Shown: positions 1-8,927 of the stretch, piece after piece
Layout of the letters: the number at the start of each line of letters is the position of its first letter
Position numbering within the stretch: the first letter of the stretch is position 1
Source: Reyranella sp.
GTDB lineage: Bacteria > Pseudomonadota > Alphaproteobacteria > Reyranellales > Reyranellaceae
Direction: 5' to 3'
Assembly (NCBI RefSeq): GCF_004297405.1
Contig: NZ_SCVC01000047.1
Location: 62,001-126,000, forward strand
DNA: 64,000 nt
Program-made: the position numbers and the translations under genes
The notes under the pieces: model-generated
Told to the model about the DNA's origin: nothing
What the model saw: the letters and a program-made list of their open reading frames with translations, nothing else
Databases searched by the model: none

Positions 1-67
1 GCGCCAGGATGACAACCTGCTCGGGCCGGCTGTGCCGCCAGATGTAGGAAAAAAGACTGCGTTCCAT
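1..67 (-). CDS. ABC transporter (permease/ATPase) N-terminus, partial
   Basis: Only the first 22 codons are in the window, reading MERSLFSYIWRHSRPEQVV and onward on the minus strand. This start (an aromatic-rich YIWRHSRPEQ segment leading into a hydrophobic stretch) is typical of the first transmembrane domain of fused permease-ATPase exporters of the ABCB/MsbA type. The gene is divergent from the glycosyltransferase cluster that begins at 254, so it could export that cluster's product, but this is inference. The assignment rests on a short segment and needs the sequence to the left of the window. Confidence 0.55.
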   Translation of the reverse strand, partial: MERSLFSYIWRHSRPEQVVILA

Positions 68-253
68 TGATTCCCGCGCCAGCGCGATCTTGCCTCCCGT
101 ATAGGCGATCAGGCCCTTGATTACATTCGGTTTTTTCGGGCAGAAAGCAGCCGGAAAGCCGGTGGGGTTCGCGGCGACCGTACCCTGTGGCATAATCTGC
201 CCAGACTTCACCGGTCGGGGCAGGAGGCGCTTCGGCAACGGGAGACGCACTTC
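68..253. promoter_or_regulatory. Divergent intergenic region, ABC exporter / glycosyltransferase cluster
   Basis: This 186-bp gap separates two divergent genes and must hold both promoters. A CATAAT hexamer at 192-197 could be a -10 element for the rightward genes, though no convincing -35 lies upstream of it. A GGGAG Shine-Dalgarno sequence lies just before the ATG at 254. No riboswitch or terminator was recognised. Confidence 0.4.
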
Positions 254-1534
254 ATGTCCGTAAGCGGCCGGTCAAAGCGTGTGCTGCTGTATAGCCACGA
301 CTCCTTCGGTCTCGGCCATGTGAGCCGCTGCCGAACCATCGCCAATGCGATCGTAGAGGCCGACCATACGGTGTCGGTCCTGATCGTCTCGGGCTCGCCG
401 ATCATCGGCTCCTACGAATTCCGCTCGGGCATCGATTTCGTGCGTATTCCCGGCGTGGTGAAGCAGATCGATACCGGCGAGTACGATTCGGCCAATTTGC
501 GGGTGAACGTCGAGCACACGCTCGAGATGCGCACCCGCATCATCCGCGACACGGCCGATATCTACCGGCCAGATCTTTTCATCGTCGACAAGGAGCCGCT
601 CGGCCTGCGCGGCGAGGTCGGCCCGGCGCTCCACCTGCTGAAGCAGCGTGGCACGCCGCTGGTCCTGGGCCTGCGCGACGTCATGGACGATCCCGCGCAG
701 CTCGCCAAGGAGTGGGAGCGCAAGAACGTCGTGCCGGCGTTGCGCGACCTCTACGACGAGATCTGGGTCTACGGTCTGCCGCAGATCAACAAGCCGCTGA
801 CCGGTATCGAGGTGCCGCCGTCGGTGCGCCACAAGATGATCTACACCGGCTATCTGCGCCGCGAGCTGCCGTTGCACACCGACGTGCCGCACGAGGGCGA
901 GGAGATCGACGGGCCGTTCATCCTGGTGACGCCGGGTGGCGGCGGCGACGGCGTCGAGCTGGTCGACTGGGTTCTGTCGGCCTACGAGACCGATTCGAAC
1001 ATCCCCTACGGTGCGGTGATCGTGTTCGGTCCGTTCATGTCGGGCGCGGCGCGCGAGGCCTTCAAGGAACGCGCGGCCAAGTTCCGCAACATCCGCACGC
1101 TCACCTTCACCAACAATCTCGGTGCGCTGATGCACCGCGCGGCAGGCGTCGTCGCCATGGGCGGCTACAACACCTTCTGCGAGATCCTGTCCTTCGATAA
1201 GAGGGCCATTATCGTGCCGCGTACACGGCCACGGCTGGAACAGTTCATTCGCGCCCGCGCCGCCCGCAACGTCGGTCTGCTCGAAATGCTCGATGCCGAT
1301 CGCGGCCGCGATCCGCAGCACATGGCGACTGCGCTGCGTCAATTGCCGCAGCAGGGCCTGCCGAGCGAAGTCGTGGTGCCGGGCCTGCTCGACGGCCTCG
1401 GCAACGTCTGGCGCCTCGTCTCCAAGCAGCTCGCGAATCCTCATCGCGGCCCGGCCTCGCTCGACTCGCCGGAGATGCCGGCCGAGTCAGCTGCGCCGGA
1501 CACGGCCTCGCTGCCGTCGCGCGCCAGGACCTGA
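254..1534 (+). CDS. MurG-like glycosyltransferase
   Basis: A 426-residue predicted glycosyltransferase with a GT-B fold. Near the N-terminus the motif SHDSFGLGH (residues 14-22) matches the glycine-rich acceptor-side loop of the MurG-like predicted transferases often annotated COG4671. The C-terminal part carries MGGYNTFCEIL (about 302-312), the nucleotide-sugar-binding region of this family. The ATG at 254 has a GGGAG ribosome-binding site 10 nt upstream. The next gene starts 13 nt after its stop, and five more cluster genes follow in the same direction. A second MurG-like enzyme at 4541 shares the N-terminal G-x-G-H-x-x-R motif. Donor and acceptor are unknown. No signal peptide is seen, so it should be cytosolic or peripheral to the membrane. 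Confidence 0.8.
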   Translation: MSVSGRSKRVLLYSHDSFGLGHVSRCRTIANAIVEADHTVSVLIVSGSPIIGSYEFRSGIDFVRIPGVVKQIDTGEYDSANLRVNVEHTLEMRTRIIRDTADIYRPDLFIVDKEPLGLRGEVGPALHLLKQRGTPLVLGLRDVMDDPAQLAKEWERKNVVPALRDLYDEIWVYGLPQINKPLTGIEVPPSVRHKMIYTGYLRRELPLHTDVPHEGEEIDGPFILVTPGGGGDGVELVDWVLSAYETDSNIPYGAVIVFGPFMSGAAREAFKERAAKFRNIRTLTFTNNLGALMHRAAGVVAMGGYNTFCEILSFDKRAIIVPRTRPRLEQFIRARAARNVGLLEMLDADRGRDPQHMATALRQLPQQGLPSEVVVPGLLDGLGNVWRLVSKQLANPHRGPASLDSPEMPAESAAPDTASLPSRART

Positions 1535-1547
1535 TATCCGGGCGTAC

Positions 1548-2846
1548 ATGTCTAGAAGTTCCGGTTTGAAAACAGAGGCCGCGCGTGTTGCGGTCATCCT
1601 CAAGGGCTGGCCGCGCCTGTCGGAGACCTTCATCGCCCAGGAGCTGGCGGGGCTGGAGGCGCGCGGTGTGGCGCTCGAACTCTGGTCGATGCGCCATCCG
1701 ACCGACAAGGAACGCCATCCGGTGCACGACAGGGTCAAGGGCCGCGTCGTCTACCTGCCGGAGTATCTCAAGGACGATCCGCGCCGTGTCTTTGCTGGCT
1801 GGCTGAAGGCACGCCGTCTTCCGGGTTACGGCGCCGCCCGCCGGAAATTCCTCGCTGATCTGCGGCGTGACTTTACGCCCAACCGGGTTCGCCGCTGGGG
1901 TCAGGCACTGGTGCTGGCGGCCGAGCTGCCGCCCTCGATCGAGCGGCTCTACGCGCATTTCCTGCACACGCCGGCCTCGGTAACGCGTTATGCCGCCACG
2001 ATGCGCGGCCTGCCGTGGAGCGTGTCGGCACATGCCAAGGACATCTGGACCAGCGAACCCTGGGAAATGAGCGAGAAGCTCGCAGACTGCGCCTGGCTGG
2101 TGACCTGCACCAACCTCGGCCTGCAGCGCCTGAAGGAACTGGCGCCGCGTCCGGAACGGCTGCGCCTCGTCTATCACGGGCTCGACTTCGCGCATTTGCC
2201 GCCGCCACCGCCGGCAAGACCGCGCCGCGACGGCACTAATCCGGGCGATCCCGTCGTCCTGCTTTCGGTTGGCCGCAAGGTCGAGAAGAAAGGCTACGGC
2301 GATCTCCTCGATGCGCTCGCCCGCCTGCCGCGCAGCTTGCAGTGGCGCTTCGAGCATATCGGCGCGGGCGGCCTCTCCGACCCTCTGAAAGCGCAGGCGT
2401 TGTCGTTGGGCATTGCCGATCGCTGCACCTGGCGCGGCGCCCAACCGCAGAAAGAAGTGTTTGCCGCCTTGGCGCGCGCCGATCTCTTCGTGCTGGCGGC
2501 CAAGAAGGCGGCCGACGGCGACCAGGACGGCCTTCCCAATGTGCTGATGGAAGCGGCCTATCAGGGCCTGCCGCTGGTCTCGACTTCGGCCGCGGCCATT
2601 GGCGAGTTCATCGAAGACGGCGAGAACGGATTGCTCGTTCCGCCGGGAGCGCCGGATGCGCTGAGTGCTGCGCTGGCGCGCATGATCGGCGATCCCGATC
2701 TGCGCCAGCATCTGGCCGAGCGCGCGGGCGAGGTGGTGCGCACACGTTTTTCCTTCGAGGCCGGGGTCGACTGGATCGCCTCGTCGCTCGGTGAGCTGCG
2801 TCCGTCTTCGCAAACCACCACTGCCGCCGCGCGCGTCGCGGCGTAA
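1548..2846 (+). CDS. Glycosyltransferase family 4-like
   Basis: A 432-residue GT4-type glycosyltransferase. The N-terminus has KGWPRLSETFIAQEL (about 14-28), the usual opening of colanic-acid/lipopolysaccharide-type GT4 enzymes. SAHAKDIW lies near 160, and the C-terminal E-x7-E-like region EAAYQGLPLVST near 335 binds the nucleotide sugar. The frame is open upstream to 1293, but the ATG at 1548 just after the previous stop (1532-1534) begins exactly where family similarity starts, so I chose it. The gene is followed 4 nt later by a second GT4-like gene. Retaining transfer from a nucleotide sugar is the family reaction; the actual sugar cannot be told. Confidence 0.85.
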   Translation: MSRSSGLKTEAARVAVILKGWPRLSETFIAQELAGLEARGVALELWSMRHPTDKERHPVHDRVKGRVVYLPEYLKDDPRRVFAGWLKARRLPGYGAARRKFLADLRRDFTPNRVRRWGQALVLAAELPPSIERLYAHFLHTPASVTRYAATMRGLPWSVSAHAKDIWTSEPWEMSEKLADCAWLVTCTNLGLQRLKELAPRPERLRLVYHGLDFAHLPPPPPARPRRDGTNPGDPVVLLSVGRKVEKKGYGDLLDALARLPRSLQWRFEHIGAGGLSDPLKAQALSLGIADRCTWRGAQPQKEVFAALARADLFVLAAKKAADGDQDGLPNVLMEAAYQGLPLVSTSAAAIGEFIEDGENGLLVPPGAPDALSAALARMIGDPDLRQHLAERAGEVVRTRFSFEAGVDWIASSLGELRPSSQTTTAAARVAA

Positions 2847-2850
2847 CGCC

Positions 2851-3954
2851 ATGCGCGTGCTGCTGCATACGCCGTTGAAGGCGCCCGACAGTCCCGTACC
2901 GTCCGGCGATCGTGAAATGGCGCGCGGCCTCTTGCGTTTGTTGCGACGCCTCGGCCATCAGGTGCTCATGCCGGCTATGAGCCGCGTCGCGCCGGGCGTG
3001 CCGGCGGCCGATGCTCACATTGCCCTGGAACGCCGCGCGCGGGCACAGGCCGCCCGGCTGATCGCGCAATGGAAGGCGCTGCCGGCGCATCATCCGGAGC
3101 GCTTCGATCTCTGGTTCACCTATCATTGCTACTACCGCAAGCCCGACTGGCTGGGGCCTGTAGTCACCAAAGCGCTGGGCCTTCCCTATGTGATCGCCGA
3201 GGCCAGCCACGCGCCGCGCCGCGCCCAGGGACCGACCCGGCTGGGCCATCGCGCCGTCGAACGGGCGCTGGCCGCCGCCGACCTCGTGCTGACCCTGATT
3301 CCGCGCGACGTCGCCGGCGTGAAGGCACGGCTGCGGCCCGGCGCGCGTCAGGCCTGGTTGCCGCCGTTCATCGATACGGCACCGTTTCGTATTCCCTCAC
3401 GGCGCGACCCTGGCCAGCCGCCGCTGCTCCTGAGTGTCGGCATGATGCGCTCGCGCGACAAGGCGGAGTCCTATCGTGTGCTGGCGCGGGCGCTCGCTCA
3501 GTTGAAGGATCGCCCCTGGCGGGCGCTGCTGGTTGGCGACGGACCGGCGCGGCCCGAGATCGAGACGCTGATGGCGCCGCTGGGCGATCGCGTCGAGTTC
3601 GCGGGCGCGCGGCCGCATGCCGACCTGCCGGCGCTCTACGCGTCGGCGGACCTTTACCTTTGGCCGGCGATCAACGAAGCCTATGGCATGGCCTTTCTCG
3701 AAGCTCAGGCGGCCGGACTACCTGTCGTCGCCGGCCGCACCGGTGGCGTGCCGGCCGTCGTGGCCGATGGTGTCACCGGCCTGCTGACGCCGATCGGCGA
3801 CGCCGATGCCTTTGCCGCGGCTGTGGCGCATCTGCTCGACGCGCCGCAGGAACGCGCGCGCCTCGGTGTGGCTGCGGCGGCGAGGGTTGCGTCCCATCAT
3901 GACGAGCGGGCCGCGGCGCGCGCCCTGGCCATGGCGTTCAGGACGTTGCGATGA
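2851..3954 (+). CDS. Glycosyltransferase family 4-like
   Basis: A 367-residue GT4-like enzyme starting MRVLLHTPLKAPDSPVPSG, the normal first strand and loop of a GT-B fold. The donor-site motif EAQAAGLPVVAGRTGG lies near residue 283, followed by VADGVTGLL. The ATG at 2851 is 4 nt after the stop of the preceding gene; an in-frame start at 2791 would overlap that gene and adds non-conserved sequence. The stop overlaps the next ATG (ATGA at 3951), implying translational coupling. No signal peptide. Together with its neighbours it probably adds a sugar to the same glycan or glycolipid. Confidence 0.83.
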   Translation: MRVLLHTPLKAPDSPVPSGDREMARGLLRLLRRLGHQVLMPAMSRVAPGVPAADAHIALERRARAQAARLIAQWKALPAHHPERFDLWFTYHCYYRKPDWLGPVVTKALGLPYVIAEASHAPRRAQGPTRLGHRAVERALAAADLVLTLIPRDVAGVKARLRPGARQAWLPPFIDTAPFRIPSRRDPGQPPLLLSVGMMRSRDKAESYRVLARALAQLKDRPWRALLVGDGPARPEIETLMAPLGDRVEFAGARPHADLPALYASADLYLWPAINEAYGMAFLEAQAAGLPVVAGRTGGVPAVVADGVTGLLTPIGDADAFAAAVAHLLDAPQERARLGVAAAARVASHHDERAAARALAMAFRTLR

Positions 3955-4544
3955 CGGACATTCCCTTCGCCATCCTGCGCCACGCGCCGACCGACTGGAA
4001 CGCGTTGGGCCGTCTGCAGGGCCTGACCGATACCAACCTCAGCCGTGACGGCGAGGAGATGGCGCGTTCCTGGCGTTTGGCGTCTCCGGCGGATGGCTGG
4101 AAGCGGATTTGCAGTCCGCTGCAGCGTGCGCGCCGAACCGCCGAGCTGTTGCAGCCGGCGATGCCAGTCGGCATCGACTCGGCCTTGCGCGAAATGAGTT
4201 TCGGCGTCTGGGAAGGTCGCACCTTACCCGAACTTCGCGCCGAGGGCGGTGAGAGCTTTGCTGCAGCCGAAGCAGCCGGCCTCGATTTTCAGCCGCCGGG
4301 CGGGGAGTCACCGCGCACCACCATGGTGCGTCTCGCCGGCTGGGCTTCGACCTTGCGCGAACCTGTCGTCGCCGTGTCACACAAGGCCGCGATCCGTGCG
4401 TTGCTGGCACTGGCGACCGGCTGGGACATGTTGGGCCGGCCGCCGCACAAGCTCGACTGGCGCTCGCTGCATTTCTTCGTCGTGTCGGGGGACGGCAAGG
4501 TCGCGATCGATCGCCTCAACGTGCCGTTCGAGAAAGCAGCATGA
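3951..4544 (+). CDS. Histidine phosphatase family protein
   Basis: A 197-residue member of the histidine phosphatase (phosphoglycerate-mutase-like, branch 1) superfamily. The phosphohistidine motif RHAPTDW is at residues 10-16 (R10, H11), the usual arginine lies in the SPLQRARRTAEL segment, the acidic residue in FGVWEGR, and the second histidine in VSHKAAI near 144. It dephosphorylates a small phosphometabolite or sugar phosphate, resembling CobC/GpmB-type enzymes. It overlaps both neighbours by four bases (ATGA), so it is made together with glycosyltransferases; removing phosphate from a cluster intermediate is a reasonable inference. No cobalamin genes are nearby, which argues against CobC. 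Confidence 0.82.
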   Translation: MTDIPFAILRHAPTDWNALGRLQGLTDTNLSRDGEEMARSWRLASPADGWKRICSPLQRARRTAELLQPAMPVGIDSALREMSFGVWEGRTLPELRAEGGESFAAAEAAGLDFQPPGGESPRTTMVRLAGWASTLREPVVAVSHKAAIRALLALATGWDMLGRPPHKLDWRSLHFFVVSGDGKVAIDRLNVPFEKAA

Positions 4545-5689
4545 CGGCGCGTGTCTTCTTCTATGTGCAGCATCTGCTGGGCATCGGCCATCTGCGCCGG
4601 GCCGCCACCCTGGCGCGCGCGATGGTGGCGGGCGGTTTCGACGTGTTGCTGGTCTCGGGCGGTGCGCCGGTCGAGGGGCTTGACCTTGGTGGTGCGCGTT
4701 TTCATCAACTTCCACCACTGCGGGCAGCTAATGCGCGGCTGAAGGAGCTGGCGCAGCTAGATGGCACACCGATCGACGAGGCGTTTCGAGCTGTGCGTAC
4801 CCGCCAGCTACTCGACGTCTTCGATACCGAGCAACCCGATGTGCTTCTGACCGAGCAGTTTCCCTTTGGTCGCACGCAGCTCCGCTTCGAGCTGCTGCCG
4901 CTTCTCGACGCGGCCCAGGATCGTGCCTCGGCGCCGTGGATCGTCTCTTCCGTGCGCGATGTGCTGCGGCGCTCGGCCTCTCCGGCGCGGGTCGACGAGA
5001 TGGTCGCGACCTTCGAGGCTTTCGATGCGGTGCTGATCCACGCCGATCCTGCTTTGGTGCGTCTCGACGAGAGCTTCCCGGCGTGGCCCGATATCCAGGA
5101 TCGCGCGCTCTACACCGGCTACGTCGCAGAGTTCGATCCGGCGCGCGCGCCACAAGGTTCGGTTGGCAAGGGTGAAGTGATCGTCTCGGCCGGCGGCGGC
5201 GCCGTCGGTATGCCGCTGCTTCAGGCCGCCATCGCCGCGCGCCCGATGACCGGCCTGGCTGACCGCAGGTGGCGTTTGCTGGTGGGGCCGAACGTGCCCG
5301 CAGCGGACGAGGCTGCCCTTCGCGCGGCGGCCAACGACGGCATCGTCGTCGAACCGGCGCGCGCCGACTTCCCGAGTTTGTTGCACAACGCCGCGCTCTC
5401 GATCTCGCAGGCCGGCTACAACACCGTGGTTGAGACGCTCTGCCATGCCGACCGCGCCGTGCTGGTGCCCTTCGGCACGGCGCGCGAGACCGAGCAGGCC
5501 GACCGTGCGCGCGTGCTGGTCGAGCGTGGCATGGTGGCGTCCGTGCCGCCGGATACGCTCACGCCCGAGAGCCTGGCCGCCGCCATCACCCGCGCCTGGT
5601 CCGGCCCCTCGATCCGCAGCTTTCCGGCCGTCGATGCAAACGGCGGCCCGGCGACCGTCGCGGCCTTGAAGCAGATGTTGTCACCATGA
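4541..5689 (+). CDS. MurG-like glycosyltransferase
   Basis: A 382-residue predicted glycosyltransferase, second of the MurG-like pair in this cluster. The N-terminal motif LLGIGHLRRA (12-21) parallels FGLGHVSR in the gene at 254, and the C-terminal QAGYNTVVETL near 290 is the donor-binding region. The ATG overlaps the phosphatase stop (ATGA), and the stop overlaps the deacetylase-like start in the same way. Two diverged copies within one operon suggest duplication followed by specialisation on successive sugars. It is cytosolic by sequence (no signal peptide or clear membrane helix). Confidence 0.8.
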   Translation: MTARVFFYVQHLLGIGHLRRAATLARAMVAGGFDVLLVSGGAPVEGLDLGGARFHQLPPLRAANARLKELAQLDGTPIDEAFRAVRTRQLLDVFDTEQPDVLLTEQFPFGRTQLRFELLPLLDAAQDRASAPWIVSSVRDVLRRSASPARVDEMVATFEAFDAVLIHADPALVRLDESFPAWPDIQDRALYTGYVAEFDPARAPQGSVGKGEVIVSAGGGAVGMPLLQAAIAARPMTGLADRRWRLLVGPNVPAADEAALRAAANDGIVVEPARADFPSLLHNAALSISQAGYNTVVETLCHADRAVLVPFGTARETEQADRARVLVERGMVASVPPDTLTPESLAAAITRAWSGPSIRSFPAVDANGGPATVAALKQMLSP

Positions 5690-6438
5690 CTTCCTGGCAG
5701 GTTCTTCTCGATGAGGCGGCGCGGTGGCGGGACGCGGGGCGTACGGCCGATCTTTGGTGGCGCGACGACGACGCGGTCGATGTCGGTCCCGCTCTCGATC
5801 GCCTGCTCGACCTTCATCGCGAGACGGCCGCCCCGCTGGCGCTGGCGGTCGTGCCGGCGCAGGCCACGACGGCGCTGGCGCAACGGCTTGGTGCCGAACC
5901 GGGCGTCGATGTGTTGCAGCATGGCTATGCTCACACCAATCACGCCACGCCGCCGGACAAGAAGATCGAGCTTGGTTTGCAGCGCCCCGCGATGATCGTG
6001 CTGGGCGATCTCGGCACCGGCTGGCTGGCACTGGAGCGGCTGTTCGCGGCACAGGCGTTGCCCGTCATGGTGCCGCCGTGGAATCGCATCGCCGAAATTC
6101 TGGTGCCGACCCTGCCAGAGATCGGCTATCGCGGTCTCTCGACGTTCGGGCCGCGCAAGCGGGCCGAGCCGGTACGTGGATTTCGTCAGGTCAACACCCA
6201 TGTCGATCTGATCGACTGGAAGGCCGGCGGCGGCTTCGTCGGCGAGGAAGCTGCCCTCACCGCCCTGGTGGAAGCGCTCGCCCGCTCGCGTAGCCGCGAT
6301 GGCGAGCCGATAGGACTGCTCAGTCATCATCTTGCGATGGACGGCGGGGCTTGGGATTTCCTAAGGTCGGTTTTGGAAGCAACAAAAACGACGCAGGGGC
6401 TCAGCGTTCGCACGGCGCGCGAGCTTTTCATGTCGTGA
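5686..6438 (+). CDS. Polysaccharide-deacetylase-like protein
   Basis: A 250-residue protein with features of the NodB-like carbohydrate esterase fold: LWWRDDDAV (23-31) supplies the paired aspartates, LQHGYAHTNHA near 77-87 supplies metal-binding histidines, and LLSHHLAMD near 211 resembles the last conserved His motif. It is shorter and more divergent than classical CE4 enzymes. With no signal peptide it probably acts in the cytosol on a nucleotide- or lipid-linked sugar, removing an N-acetyl group. It is the last of six overlapping or abutting genes, coupled by ATGA to the preceding glycosyltransferase. Catalytic activity is inferred from motifs only. Confidence 0.75.
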   Translation: MTSWQVLLDEAARWRDAGRTADLWWRDDDAVDVGPALDRLLDLHRETAAPLALAVVPAQATTALAQRLGAEPGVDVLQHGYAHTNHATPPDKKIELGLQRPAMIVLGDLGTGWLALERLFAAQALPVMVPPWNRIAEILVPTLPEIGYRGLSTFGPRKRAEPVRGFRQVNTHVDLIDWKAGGGFVGEEAALTALVEALARSRSRDGEPIGLLSHHLAMDGGAWDFLRSVLEATKTTQGLSVRTARELFMS

Positions 6439-6463
6439 GCGTTCAATCAGGGGAGGAGCGCGG

Positions 6464-6970
6464 GTGAGTTCTGCCGATCTGCGCTATCCGCGTCCGACAA
6501 TCCTGGCGGACTATGCGCGCGCCGGCATCGGCGTGTTGCTGTGCGGTGCACCGCTTCTGCTGCTCGAGGTCAATCAGTGGCTGGCTGCGATCCTGGTGGC
6601 AGGTTTTGCGCTGTTCGCTCTGTTCCTGGTGCGCACCGCGCTGCGGCACCGCACACGCTACGTGTTGGGACCCGACACGCTTTGCGCCGACGGGCCAGCC
6701 GGCACGTTGGTCGAATGGGGCCGCCTCGACCGGATGAAGCTCAGCTATTTCTCGACCAAGCGCGACCGGTCGGACGGCTGGATGCAGCTCGCCATCGGCT
6801 CGACAGGCGGACGCCTGGTGAAGGTCGATTCCTCCCTCGACGGCTTTCACGATATTGTGGAGCGGGCGGCCCGTGCGGCCGAGGGGACGGGCGTGACGTT
6901 GAGTGACGCGACGCGCGCGAATTTGCGCGCGATGGGGATCGTGGTGGCAGGTCAGGAAGAATCGGTATGA
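6464..6970 (+). CDS. Two-helix membrane protein of unknown function
   Basis: A 168-residue protein of no recognised family. Residues about 19-58 form two closely spaced membrane helices (GIGVLLCGAPLLLLEV and LAAILVAGFALFALFLV), followed by a soluble domain rich in beta strands that looks like the photosystem-I-assembly Ycf4/bacterial PH-type arrangement. The start is GTG at 6464, preceded by a strong GGGGAGG ribosome-binding site. The stop overlaps the ATG of the ABC ATPase by four bases, so it is translated together with the transporter, yet it is not a known transporter subunit. An accessory role is inference. Confidence 0.6.
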   Translation: MSSADLRYPRPTILADYARAGIGVLLCGAPLLLLEVNQWLAAILVAGFALFALFLVRTALRHRTRYVLGPDTLCADGPAGTLVEWGRLDRMKLSYFSTKRDRSDGWMQLAIGSTGGRLVKVDSSLDGFHDIVERAARAAEGTGVTLSDATRANLRAMGIVVAGQEESV

Positions 6971-8925
6971 AGGATCTGCTGCGCGTCGAGGACCTGACCG
7001 TCGAGTTCGGTGTCCATGAAGGCACGCTGAGGGCGGTCGACAAGGTCTCCTTCGCCATCCCGCCAGGCGGCACCGTCGCGCTAGTGGGCGAATCCGGTTC
7101 CGGTAAATCGGTCTGCAGCCAGGCGATCATGGGCCTGCTGCCGCGCACCGCCAAAATCCCGTCCGGTTCGATCCTCTTCCAGGACCCCCGCGTCAAGGAA
7201 GGCGTGATCGATATTGCCAAGCTCGACCGCAGCGGCCCGGCCTTGCGGCGCATCCGCGGCGGCCAGATCTCGATCATCTTCCAGGAGCCGATGACCTCGC
7301 TGTCGGCGCTGCACACGGTGGGTGACCAGATCGGCGAAGCGGTCGAGCTGCACGGTGTACCGATTGGCAGTCAAAATGGCGTCCGCGCGAACGGCCGCAA
7401 GCTCAGCCGCGCCGAGATCGACGAACTGACGCTCGCCATGTTGCGCATGGTCGGTTTTCCCGATCCCAAGCGCGCGCTGCGGACCTATCCCTTCGAACTG
7501 TCGGGCGGCCTGCGCCAGCGCGCCATGATCGCCATGGCGCTGGTCTGCCGGCCGGCGTTGCTGATCGCAGACGAACCCACGACGGCGCTCGATGTCACCA
7601 TCCAGGCCCAGATCCTGCGGCTGATCAAGGATCTGCAGAAAGAACTGGGCATGGCGTTGCTGATGATCACCCACGATCTCGGGGTGGTCGCCAACGTCGC
7701 CGACGATGTCGTGGTCATGTATCGCGGCAAGGTGGTCGAATCAGGCGACCTGCACGATATCTTCCGCAATCCGCAGCATCCCTATCTCAAGGCGCTGCTG
7801 CATGCCGTGCCGCGTTTCGACATGGCGCCCGGCGAGCGTCTGGTGCCGATCCGCGAGATCAAGGGTACGACGGGCCACCTCCTGAAGGAGAAGCCCAGCC
7901 AGGCGCCGACCTCGACCTTCAATCCCAAGGCGCCGGTGCTCAAGGTACGGCACGTCTCCAAGACCTTCCGCATCCGCAAGGCCGATACCTTCCTCGAATC
8001 GATGATGGGCGGCGGCACCACGCGCACCGTCTATGCCGTCAACGATGTCAGCTTCGACGTCGAGCGCGGCGAGTGCCTGGGCCTGGTGGGTGAATCGGGC
8101 TGCGGCAAGACCACGCTCAGCAAGATGCTGATGCGCGGCATCTCGGCCGATTCGGACCCGGATGGAAAGGGCAAGGTCGGCCGCGTCGTGTTCGACGATT
8201 GGGGCCGCAAGACCGACGTTCTGAAGCTCGAAGGCGAGGAGCTGAACCGTTTCCGCACCAAGCTGCAGTTCATTTTCCAGGACCCGTTCGGCTCGCTGAA
8301 CCCGCGCATGACCGTCTACGACATCCTGGTCGAGCCGTTGATCATCCATGGCATCGGCGACGATGCCTATCGCCGTGAGATGGTGTCCGAGTTGATGGAG
8401 ATGGTGGGCCTCGACCGCCGCCATCTCAGCCGCTACCCGCATTCCTTCTCGGGCGGCCAGCGTCAGCGTATCGGCATTGCTCGCGCCCTGGCGCTCAGGC
8501 CCGACATGGTGATCTGCGACGAGCCGGTGTCGGCGCTCGACGTCTCGATCCAGGCCCAGATCCTCAATCTCCTGAAGGACCTGCAGAAGCAGCTCGGCCT
8601 CACCTATCTCTTCATCAGCCACAACCTCGCCGTCGTCGACTATATCGCCGACCGGATCGCGGTGATGTGCGCCGGCCGCCTGGTCGAACTGGCGCCGGCC
8701 GGTGAGCTGTTCCGCAATCCCATGCATCCCTACACCAAGGCGCTCCTCACGGCGGTGCCGATGCCCGACCCCGACGCCCGCCTCGATCTCGGCGCCTTGA
8801 TGGAAGGCAAAGCTTCCGATCCCACCGTCTGGCCGGCGCCGTTCCGTGACGACGGCAAGGCGTCGCTCTTCTGGACCGAGGCCGAGCCCGGCCACTATGT
8901 CCGCATGGCGCGCGGAGGAGCCTGA
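6967..8925 (+). CDS. Fused double ATP-binding subunit of peptide-type ABC importer
   Basis: A 652-residue protein with two complete ABC ATPase domains, like YejF or GsiA. Domain 1: Walker A GESGSGKS (41-48), signature LSGGLRQR (near 178), Walker B LLIADEPTTALD (near 198). Domain 2: Walker A GESGCGKT (near 374), signature FSGGQRQR (near 494), Walker B VICDEPVSALD (near 515). Each half ends with the oligopeptide/dipeptide C-terminal motif (HPYLKALL and HPYTKALL). It powers uptake of peptides, or opine-like or other small solutes, through the two permeases encoded directly downstream. Gap to the next gene is 2 nt. The substrate cannot be deduced and no binding protein gene is adjacent. Confidence 0.9.
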   Translation: MKDLLRVEDLTVEFGVHEGTLRAVDKVSFAIPPGGTVALVGESGSGKSVCSQAIMGLLPRTAKIPSGSILFQDPRVKEGVIDIAKLDRSGPALRRIRGGQISIIFQEPMTSLSALHTVGDQIGEAVELHGVPIGSQNGVRANGRKLSRAEIDELTLAMLRMVGFPDPKRALRTYPFELSGGLRQRAMIAMALVCRPALLIADEPTTALDVTIQAQILRLIKDLQKELGMALLMITHDLGVVANVADDVVVMYRGKVVESGDLHDIFRNPQHPYLKALLHAVPRFDMAPGERLVPIREIKGTTGHLLKEKPSQAPTSTFNPKAPVLKVRHVSKTFRIRKADTFLESMMGGGTTRTVYAVNDVSFDVERGECLGLVGESGCGKTTLSKMLMRGISADSDPDGKGKVGRVVFDDWGRKTDVLKLEGEELNRFRTKLQFIFQDPFGSLNPRMTVYDILVEPLIIHGIGDDAYRREMVSELMEMVGLDRRHLSRYPHSFSGGQRQRIGIARALALRPDMVICDEPVSALDVSIQAQILNLLKDLQKQLGLTYLFISHNLAVVDYIADRIAVMCAGRLVELAPAGELFRNPMHPYTKALLTAVPMPDPDARLDLGALMEGKASDPTVWPAPFRDDGKASLFWTEAEPGHYVRMARGGA

Positions 8926-8927
8926 GC

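Noticed and set aside
272..1444. A 390-codon open frame on the minus strand opposite the first glycosyltransferase
   Set aside because: Composition is Arg/Ala/His/Gln-rich without domain pattern; the plus-strand frame has clear family motifs. Long antisense frames are expected at this GC content.
7741..8895. Minus-strand open frame of 384 codons in the fused ATPase gene
   Set aside because: Shadow of the double-ATPase frame; no recognisable motif.
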